A DNA stretch of 45,650 bases from DATBFG01 sp036558645 (GTDB taxonomy: Bacteria; Acidobacteriota; Terriglobia; Terriglobales; Acidobacteriaceae): contig DATBFG010000015.1 in NCBI GenBank assembly GCA_036558645.1, forward strand, positions 1 to 45,650, given 5' to 3'. This document shows positions 9,393-16,442 of this stretch, one piece after another. The position numbers were made by a program, and so were the translations under genes. A model generated the notes under the pieces. The model was given only the letters and a program-made list of their open reading frames with translations, made no database searches and was not told the DNA's origin. Every line of letters begins with the position of its first letter. Position 1 is the stretch's first letter.

Positions 9393-10355
9393 ATGCGGAG
9401 AGACGAACGACGTGAGAAACTGACCGGGTGCTATGTCACGGTCCCCACAATATTTCGTGACGAGACGCTGGATCTAGACTTGGATGCGACCGGCAGGAAT
9501 GTGCGATTCCTGCTAAATCAGGGCATCCGTACCGGAACAGGAGTGTTGCTGGCTGGAGGCGCGGCTGGCGACTTTTCGACGATGACCATCGAAGAACGAC
9601 TGGCTGTGGGAAAAAGGGTTATTGAGGAGGCTGCAGGAAGAGTGCCGGTGGCACTAGGTGCCCAAACAACCAGTACTCGAGAACTAGTCCAGCTCGCCCG
9701 TGGCGCTGAGAGCATCGGAGCTGAGTACATCCAAATTTCTCCTCCTTTCTATTTCGCGCACACCCAGGAGGATTTCTTCGAGTACGCTGTTACGGCCTCA
9801 GAAGCAGCCGACGTTGGAATAATTGTCTATAACACATTCTGGACCAGCATAGATGTATCGTTTCCCACCATGGAGCGGGTGTGCGAGCTGAAGAACGTCG
9901 TGGGATTAAAGTGGTCTGTACGAGACACAGGTTTTATGGAATTCGAGCAAGGTGTTCAACGTTTTGCCTCGAAAGTGTCCGTGATTGACAACCAGCTGCG
10001 CTTCGTAACGAGCCACATGATAGGTGCCCGTGCTATTGAGGTGCATGTGTGCAATTACTGGCCGGAATGGGGGGTCAGACTATGGGAGATGCTTGAGCGG
10101 CGCCGTTACGAAGAAGCTCAGCATCAGATTGTGCGGGTTGCCATGCCATTCTATGTGCTATGGGCGGAGATGGAGAAATACACCGGCGGCGACGGTTACT
10201 TAGACAAGCTCTGTATGGAGATTGTCGGTCTGGATTCGGGTCGCTGCCGCCCGCCAACCCGCGATGTCCGTCACATCTTTATGGAGAGAGCCAGGGACAT
10301 GCTGGATCGCTGCGGTGTCCTGTCCGCACGGCCGGCTAGGATGGCCAAGGGCTAG
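9393..10355 (+). CDS. Dihydrodipicolinate synthase (DapA)-family aldolase
   Basis: A 320-residue class I aldolase or lyase of the DapA/NanA superfamily, using a Schiff-base lysine on 2-keto acids. Tyr146 in IVYNTF and Lys173 in VGLKWS match the catalytic Tyr and Lys. The start at 9393 (MRRDERREKL) is chosen because GGAG lies six bases upstream; a TTG at 9342 would add 17 residues unlike the family. The usual G-[ST]-[ST]-GE loop, which carries the proton-relay Ser/Thr in DapA, reads GGAAGD (55-60), so lysine-biosynthetic DapA or canonical NanA activity is unlikely. It is the first gene of a three-gene operon with an IclR regulator and an MFS carrier, which points to catabolism of an imported sugar acid. 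The exact substrate is unknown. Confidence 0.85.
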   Translation: MRRDERREKLTGCYVTVPTIFRDETLDLDLDATGRNVRFLLNQGIRTGTGVLLAGGAAGDFSTMTIEERLAVGKRVIEEAAGRVPVALGAQTTSTRELVQLARGAESIGAEYIQISPPFYFAHTQEDFFEYAVTASEAADVGIIVYNTFWTSIDVSFPTMERVCELKNVVGLKWSVRDTGFMEFEQGVQRFASKVSVIDNQLRFVTSHMIGARAIEVHVCNYWPEWGVRLWEMLERRRYEEAQHQIVRVAMPFYVLWAEMEKYTGGDGYLDKLCMEIVGLDSGRCRPPTRDVRHIFMERARDMLDRCGVLSARPARMAKG

Positions 10356-10374
10356 CCTCACCTCAATTACGCCG

Positions 10375-11214
10375 ATGCACATGGAATCTGACAATATGCG
10401 TAGGCTGGAGCAGAAGGGGAAATCCGCTCCCAACGTACAAGTAATCAATCGTGTCCTCGACATCGTCGAGATTTTGGCTGATCAGGAAGAGGGTGGTCTC
10501 CGGCTCACGGAGCTAGCAACGAAGGTGAATCTCCCCACCTCGACGGTCTATCGCCTCGTCACTTTGATGGTAAGACGGGGATACATTGAACAAGATGATG
10601 AAACACAGCGTTATACGCTCGGACTCAAAGTCGTTGAGCTGTATGGAAAGCGCCAAGGACAAGTCCAACTTTGGCGCCTTGCGCCTCCTTTGATGGACAA
10701 GCTTTCCCAGTGTACAGGAGAATTGGTTCAGCTTGCTGTACTATCCGAAGGCGAGATGTTCTACATTCTTACTCATGATGGCACGAAGATCCCCAGACTT
10801 CACACGCCAGTGGGGAGCCGATCTCCGGTACATTGCACTGCGCTGGGGAAGGCCGTTCTTGCATACTTATCCGAACCGGAAGTACGAGCCATCGTTGAGG
10901 AGAAGGGTCTCGAGAAATACACGGCGAGAACGATCGATACGTTAGAAAATCTGCTGATCGCTTTGAAACAGATTCGAGAGAGAGGGTATGCCATCGATTA
11001 CGGTGAACAGTTCGAGGAACTGACCTGTGTTGGAGCCCCTATCCTTGATGCCCGCAGCCGGGCAGTTGCCGCGGTTAGCGTCTCGATTCCTATTTCTCGC
11101 CTTCAGCTTCAGAACCTTGATGGGCTTGCTGAACAGGTAACCGGGACAGCAAGAGAAATATCGACTCGTCTTGGATATCAGTTTCCGACAAACAAGCCGG
11201 AACAAGTAGCATAA
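10375..11214 (+). CDS. IclR-family transcriptional regulator
   Basis: A 279-residue IclR-type regulator. The winged helix-turn-helix spans about residues 20-85 (RVLDIVEILAD, LTELATKVNLPTSTVYRLV). The C-terminal effector-binding domain is recognisable by VGSRSPVHCTALGKAVLAYL and by a late block ending VSVSIPISRL. Such proteins sense small metabolites and usually control the operon they sit in. It starts 20 nt after the aldolase stop; the ATGs at 10375, 10381 and 10396 are all possible and the choice affects only the first few residues. It is followed 22 nt later by the MFS carrier gene. By position it probably regulates the aldolase/MFS genes and perhaps the divergent receptor/sialidase unit; this is inference. 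Confidence 0.92.
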   Translation: MHMESDNMRRLEQKGKSAPNVQVINRVLDIVEILADQEEGGLRLTELATKVNLPTSTVYRLVTLMVRRGYIEQDDETQRYTLGLKVVELYGKRQGQVQLWRLAPPLMDKLSQCTGELVQLAVLSEGEMFYILTHDGTKIPRLHTPVGSRSPVHCTALGKAVLAYLSEPEVRAIVEEKGLEKYTARTIDTLENLLIALKQIRERGYAIDYGEQFEELTCVGAPILDARSRAVAAVSVSIPISRLQLQNLDGLAEQVTGTAREISTRLGYQFPTNKPEQVA

Positions 11215-11235
11215 ATTGTTCGTGTTCCGAAATCT

Positions 11236-12498
11236 GTGATTGACCGATCCACACCCCGGAAATGGCTGATCGTGTATTTTCTCTCCGGTGGACTGGCTAT
11301 CGATTATTTGGCAAGGCTATCATTGTTCTCCGTCCTGCCTCTGTTAAAGAAGGATCTCGCTCTAGATAACGTGGCTATTGGTTTACTGGGTTCGTCATTT
11401 CTTTGGACCTACGGTCTGCTTTCTCCGTTCGCTGGTTTGCTTGGAGATCGGTTTCCACGTCGCCGAGTTCTCGTCGCATCAGTGGCGGCATGGAGCGTGC
11501 TCATGCTCCTCTCATACACAATTACGCAGACTTGGGAACTAATTGGGGTACGGGTTCTACTTGGCGTGGCGCAGGTTCCTTACATGCCCTGTGCTCAAGC
11601 TCTCCTGGCGGATCATCATCCTTCAGACTCACGGGGAAGAGCCTCGGCTTTGTATCAATTAGGATATTCTGTTGGCATTTTGCTGGCAGGTCTTCCAGCA
11701 GCCTTCGTGGCAACTCACTTCCATTGGCGGGTTATGCTAGCGGTCTGCGGGCTGCTTGGTCTGTTTTGGGCGTTCTTGCTTCATAAAATCCTGCCGCTTC
11801 ACCCTCACCCTCCTCCGTCTCGCCCGCAGAAGATACCGTCCGTTCAAGCAGGTCCCAGAATCAGCACATTGCTGAGGAGCCCTTCGATGTTGGCACTCAC
11901 AGCGGCCTTCACGCTCGCGTCGATTGTCTACTGGGTGATTTTCACTTACCTTCCTCTATTCATCTATGAGCAATACAATCTCAGTGTCGAAGCCGCGGCC
12001 TTGCGAGCGACGGTGGACATCCAGCTATCCACGATGGCATCCCTACCGATTGTTGCGACGGTGTCTGACAAGCTGACACGTCGTGATTCGCGGAGCAGAT
12101 ATTTGGTACCTGCCCTCAGTGCTTTGGCTGGTGTCCCTGCGCTCGTAACGATTGGTACGGGCAAACATGTCATGTCGCTCGCTGCAGGACTTATTGTTTT
12201 TGGTTTTGTTACCGCCGCGTGCGAGAGTAGCTGGTTACCCTTGCTCTGCAACAATGTGCCTGCGCATCAGCGGGCTACTGGTTATGGGATCCTGAATTTC
12301 GCCGGCACGATTGCTGGAGGCGTTGCTTCGATGGGTACGGCATTGTTGATGAAGGGTTTGGGGCTACGTTTTCTCATCTCTTCCCTGGGAGCGCTTTATG
12401 TTTTGATCGCCGCATGCCTTCTTCTATGTGGGATCATCACACAGTCGCAGTCGTCGGTTACGGAAAAAACCGCGCCAACTTTCGTTGGCCAAAATTAG
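11236..12498 (+). CDS. MFS transporter, organic-anion/sugar-acid type
   Basis: A 420-residue inner-membrane carrier of the major facilitator superfamily. Hydrophobic stretches fit 12 membrane helices. The loop between helices 2 and 3 carries the family's motif A as GLLGDRFPRRRVL (about 67-79). A repeat of the pattern occurs in the second half, after a hydrophilic central loop (about 190-215) rich in His and Pro. The start is a GTG at 11236, 22 nt after the regulator stop, without a clear ribosome site, so translation may be coupled to the upstream gene. As the last gene of the aldolase/IclR operon it most likely imports the compound that the aldolase cleaves. The transport substrate cannot be read from sequence. 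Confidence 0.88.
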   Translation: MIDRSTPRKWLIVYFLSGGLAIDYLARLSLFSVLPLLKKDLALDNVAIGLLGSSFLWTYGLLSPFAGLLGDRFPRRRVLVASVAAWSVLMLLSYTITQTWELIGVRVLLGVAQVPYMPCAQALLADHHPSDSRGRASALYQLGYSVGILLAGLPAAFVATHFHWRVMLAVCGLLGLFWAFLLHKILPLHPHPPPSRPQKIPSVQAGPRISTLLRSPSMLALTAAFTLASIVYWVIFTYLPLFIYEQYNLSVEAAALRATVDIQLSTMASLPIVATVSDKLTRRDSRSRYLVPALSALAGVPALVTIGTGKHVMSLAAGLIVFGFVTAACESSWLPLLCNNVPAHQRATGYGILNFAGTIAGGVASMGTALLMKGLGLRFLISSLGALYVLIAACLLLCGIITQSQSSVTEKTAPTFVGQN

Positions 12499-12712
12499 TG
12501 TGACAGCAGAGACGAAGGCATCATTTATAGTCCGTCCGTCTAAAATAAGACCGATCATGGATGTCCGCGATCAGTGCCAGAAGTTCATCACAACCAGTCG
12601 GGATACATTTGTACAGACCGCCTTCCCGATTCTGAAAATCCATTGATCGGCGGTCAAGTATTTTCCATTCGCGTTGCCTCAGCAGAAAATGTATACGACA
12701 ATCCATCGCAGT

Positions 12713-14815
12713 TTAGGAGATCACCACCATGCAATATACATTCAACTGCGGCACGGTAAAACTCAGGGAACGACCACTCTGCTTCGTCTTGAGCGGCCGC
12801 TCACCTTCAAAATCAGGTGAAAGCAGTCTGGCGGTGGTTCCCGAATTGTCAGCGGGAAGTTGCAAAGTTACCTCAATGTTGAAAACCGTATGCCGCTCGG
12901 CGTAATTTACCAAATGCAGAATGCGATGCCCGCTGGGCTGAGCGTACAAGCTCATGGCCACCGTTTCGGGGGCTGCAATTTCAACTTGGAATGAGCCAGA
13001 GACAGCCCAACGGATGGCTTCCAACAGCGCGACGCGGTTATGCGGCAACATTCCAATGTGAAATGGGCTAGGAATAACAATCTGTGGAACGTATACCGCG
13101 CGACCCCTGCCTGGAGTCGCGTGCAAAACGGTGTCCGCTAGGGGCTTTGTAAAGAGATCGGACAAACCCCGCCGCTTGCGACGGACGTTCTTCTCCGTGA
13201 AGAGTGCCGTCTGGCCAGTCATCACAATCGTCCCGCCCGCGTGAACGTAACTCCAGATTACTTCCAGGAGTTCGTCGGAAATTAGCGCCAAATCTGGTAA
13301 AGCCAGGACCCGGAAGCGGCTAAGGTCTCCAGGATGCCGGTCAGGCACGATCGTAAAAGGCACTTTGCTCTGATAAAGCGCCTGGGTGAAAGCAGCCCAA
13401 CGCTGACGACTGACGTGGGGACCGTACGCGGTATTAGCGTAGGTATTGAGCACTCCGACATCGGCAATACCTTCCGTATCCCGGAAGTGCTCCTGCTCGC
13501 GATGAAAAAACCGAATCGATGCTAGCACCGCTGGGTGAAATTCTTTCGCCTCGGGGTCCCTCATCACAGTGGCCGGATTAATTTGATCGCCCGTAACCCA
13601 ACAAGGGCAGCCGAGACACTGGAGGTTGTTCGCCATGCACTCGGCAATGGAAATCGGCTCGGCCGTGTAGTTGAACACCATATTGTTGTAGTAACGTCCG
13701 AGAAGATACGTCCGGAAGTGCGAATACACGATACCTTTCTCCATGCGACTGGGGTCGCCTTCATCCCAAAAGGCGCCGCTCCAAGGAAGCATGAGCGTGT
13801 GGTCCACGGTTCCGATTCCCATGGATGAAACCAATTCGCCGTCATATCCGTTCGCATTGAATTCCATCACAACCTCGGGATTTAACGAGCGCCCGTAATC
13901 AGCAAGTTCGCGAAAGGTGTCAGCCATGGATTGGCACCGAAAATCAATGAAGTCCTGATAAAGCGGGTCGCCGTTGTAGCGGTCCGGCGTAGGAGCAGAT
14001 GGAGGGGGCTGCGTGTAATCCATCTCCACAGAACCGAACCGCTGCATCCGCTCTTCAGCCGAGTACTTTTTCATCAGGTATTCACGAAACCGATTCACAG
14101 AATAGGCCTCGTAACTGGGGCCCACAACATAATTGTCAAAGTGGACCAGGTCCACCTTGGCCTCCTCCACCGCGAAATGCACAATAGCGCGCAACAAGGC
14201 GCGGAAGCCCGGATGAATACGATTCGCCCAATATCGGTAGTATAGGGCTCCCCACATCATGGGTTTACCGTTCTGGTCGAGTGTGTACCAATCCTTGGCT
14301 TCAGGATCTTCCGCCAGCATGGTCTCATAGAGGATAGTCCCACTCGATGCGTAGCAACCTACACGCAATCCCAACCGATGGCAGATTTGCGTGAAACGCT
14401 TGGCGGCCTCCATTGAGGCCCGCTCTGCCTTCGGGCCCCCACCCTTATATAAAGGGATCATCACGAAATTGAAACCCCTCTCCTTCAAGCGTTGCGCCAG
14501 TTCTTCAGAGTGCTCGTGGCTCCAAATGGCCATCTTTTCGTCGTAGCTCATGAAGGCTTGCGAGGAATCATAGCTGCCCGCGCGGAGACGGGTCAGCAGA
14601 GATTCCCAATCCACACCGGCCATAACAAGCCCTTCCTCCCGCCACCAAGCGGGCCGGCGTTGGTGTCTAGGCATCGGAGGAGAGTCCTGCTTGTGGACAC
14701 TGGCCTGCTTTTCTGATTCGTCCAACGCCAAAGCCGGAATAGCGGTAAGGAGTCCTCCGGTACCGCCCAAGAACTCTCTGCGACTGACGTTGTGGGATGT
14801 TGTCTCCTGATTCAT
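12713..14815 (-). CDS. Tat-exported GH42-like putative glycosidase
   Basis: A 700-residue protein with a twin-arginine signal (SRREFLGG, residues 11-18) and an AAGGAG ribosome site before the ATG. Residues of about 80-450 look like a TIM barrel: GFNFVMIPLYKGGG, then RVGCYASSGTI, then VDLVHFDNYVVGPSYEAY. A Rossmann-like block follows (about 470-600) with VLALPDLALISDELLEVIW and GGTIVMTGQTA, as in the trimerisation domain of GH42 beta-galactosidases. The C-terminus is a small beta domain. No known catalytic Glu pair could be assigned with certainty, so it may represent an undescribed glycosidase family. It converges on the MFS gene. The signal and context suggest periplasmic breakdown of a glycan. 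Confidence 0.65.
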   Translation of the reverse strand: MNQETTSHNVSRREFLGGTGGLLTAIPALALDESEKQASVHKQDSPPMPRHQRRPAWWREEGLVMAGVDWESLLTRLRAGSYDSSQAFMSYDEKMAIWSHEHSEELAQRLKERGFNFVMIPLYKGGGPKAERASMEAAKRFTQICHRLGLRVGCYASSGTILYETMLAEDPEAKDWYTLDQNGKPMMWGALYYRYWANRIHPGFRALLRAIVHFAVEEAKVDLVHFDNYVVGPSYEAYSVNRFREYLMKKYSAEERMQRFGSVEMDYTQPPPSAPTPDRYNGDPLYQDFIDFRCQSMADTFRELADYGRSLNPEVVMEFNANGYDGELVSSMGIGTVDHTLMLPWSGAFWDEGDPSRMEKGIVYSHFRTYLLGRYYNNMVFNYTAEPISIAECMANNLQCLGCPCWVTGDQINPATVMRDPEAKEFHPAVLASIRFFHREQEHFRDTEGIADVGVLNTYANTAYGPHVSRQRWAAFTQALYQSKVPFTIVPDRHPGDLSRFRVLALPDLALISDELLEVIWSYVHAGGTIVMTGQTALFTEKNVRRKRRGLSDLFTKPLADTVLHATPGRGRAVYVPQIVIPSPFHIGMLPHNRVALLEAIRWAVSGSFQVEIAAPETVAMSLYAQPSGHRILHLVNYAERHTVFNIEVTLQLPADNSGTTARLLSPDFEGERPLKTKQSGRSLSFTVPQLNVYCMVVIS

Positions 14816-15215
14816 GTCATGGCTCCTTCCGGATTACTCGAAAGTACATCGAATTGACTCCAGCTCGCATTGACTCACCCAGATGTCCCCCTGGTAAATG
14901 CCATCCACTAATAGAAGAACGCGTATGCACGGACCGTCGATCCACGTGAACGACAACGTGCACTCCGGGTTCGATCGGACCGAATGACATGCAGTGATGC
15001 CGCGGTAGCCGTTCATTTCCAGGCGTGAGACCATCAGGCAGTTAGATAAAGTCGAGATACAATAGTTATTCGCTAGTCTTGATATCAATATTAGATGGCA
15101 AGTATTGCAATAGTTTGTTTAACTAATTCTACAATCGGAACAGTCAATTCCATACAGGTTATATTAAACCGTGATGCCTGGCCCTCTTTCCAAGACAACA
15201 GTTAGACCAATCACT

Positions 15216-15777
15216 CTAGTACACTGTGTTATGAAAGAAGCGCACAACCAAAAGGGCAACAAGGGGCTGATGATTCCGATCCCGGCGCAACAGTTTGGGC
15301 GGCCGCCCGGTCGCCTTTCGCCGTGGTTTCGGCAGCGGCGCTTCACCCGGCTTCCATACGCTGATGGCAGATTGGATTCCCAGCACATAGGGCAATCCCA
15401 GCCTAGAGTGGTCTCTTCGCAGAAGTTGCATGTTGGTTCCATAAGCGGCATCGGCTAAAACCGGCGCCGGCGGCCGTCATCAGTCCATTTCTGCGGCAGA
15501 TACAAACCGCGAGCGATCGGCAGACTCGCTGTGTTCGCAATGACTGAGAGGTTCACCGCTACTCGGCAGTTCTCCTGCTTGCTCACCCGACCGCAATGCT
15601 GCCGCGCCACTCCCACCGAATGCCCCCGCTCTTGGGGAAACGGACATCATCTACGATCCACGCCTAGATCGGACCCTGTTGACGCATGGCCGTCACGGCG
15701 TAGACAGCTTCAGCGGCATTGCTCGGTCGGCGTGGCCCGCGGCTTGCGCCAAGCCGTCCACATAAGCCGAGAACCGT
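15216..15777 (-). pseudogene. Degenerate IS701-family transposase
   Basis: Three blocks of an IS701-type DDE transposase appear in order on the minus strand but in different frames. The N-terminal block near 15715-15777 reads AYVDGLAQAAGHADRAMPLK. A middle block near 15480-15662 reads AWIVDDVRFPKSGG and, after a one-base shift, HSVGVARQHCGRVSKQENC and then ARGLYLPQKWTDD. A third block at 15264-15461 reads VLADAAYGTNMQLLRRDHSR and continues through LGLPYVLGIQ to RRDRNHQP. Large pieces between the first and second blocks and between the second and third are deleted, stops interrupt the frames, and the C-terminal part after HQP is absent. The gene is dead. It records an old insertion between two glycosidase-like genes. 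Confidence 0.85.
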
Positions 15778-16207
15778 CTCTACCGCTGGCCCAACACACT
15801 CTGTCGATACTAACAAACCACTTTTAGCTTAACTTGTTTCGTCCCATACCAAATTAGATTTGAGACGCTTTCCTGATGCGGTACGCGATCGTGTCGCAAA
15901 ATAAGTATCGAGCAGCAGTCGGTTCATTAATACTAACTACAATGGCACCTTTTCTTAATGAACTTCCTAGTCGGTCGACTGCAGATAGCTTGTACGCTCG
16001 TTGAGCCCGCAGCAGGACTCTCATGATTGGCATCTGCTACACACGCGACTCACAATCCTCCATGATGTGTATTTGCCTACTGTTGACCAATCCTCTGCGT
16101 TGCCCGGGCCGGACATAAACCATGCACTCGTTGCGGTTTCCATCTGAATGCAGAGTTTAAGGGGTGGTTGTTGAAAAGCCTCTCGTCACTAACTCGTTAT
16201 ATCAGGA

Positions 16208-16236
16208 TTGCATTGATTACCATTAGTTATTATATT
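16208..16236 (+). promoter_or_regulatory. Promoter-like element upstream of the 766-residue Tat protein gene
   Basis: TTGCAT (16208-16213) and TATATT (16231-16236) are separated by 17 bases in an AT-rich stretch about 205 nt before the ATG at 16443. The -10 box matches well and the -35 only in its TTG, so confidence is low. Confidence 0.25.
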
Positions 16237-16442
16237 GGACAAATCGTAACGCTTTTTGTATTCTGGGAATAATCGCGAAAGCTGTCGCAGTCACGCCGTG
16301 TCGTACACACGTGTTTGTTCGCCAAGACAACGAGTCGACCTCTTAGCACGTTGGCTTTTGGGTTTTTCTGTACGGTTAGGTCTTCATATGATTCGAGAAG
16401 AACTGGATCATCGGCAATCTAGCAGCAAAGGAGAATAATTCG

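Larger units (their letters stand above)
14816..16442. other. Long intergenic region holding a transposase relic
   Basis: About 1.6 kb without an intact gene. The centre (15216-15777) is a decayed IS701-family transposase, listed separately. The left flank (14834-15088) has an 84-codon minus-strand frame with no recognised similarity. The right flank (15830-16440) is AT-rich, holds a promoter-like pair at 16208-16236 and an AAGGAG directly before the gene at 16443. I see no other gene or RNA. Confidence 0.5.

Noticed and set aside
9393..10355. N-acetylneuraminate lyase (NanA), because of the sialidase nearby.
   Set aside because: The GGAAGD loop and YNTF block differ from the NanA pattern, and no nanE, nanK or nagB was seen. 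Only a DapA-family call is justified.
12474..12489. Six-base-pair hairpin as terminator of the MFS operon.
   Set aside because: It lies inside the coding end of the MFS gene and is followed by only a short A-rich stretch, not a T run.
14834..15088. An 84-codon minus-strand open frame just upstream of the 700-residue Tat protein gene.
   Set aside because: No recognisable domain and a weak start; possibly leader sequence.
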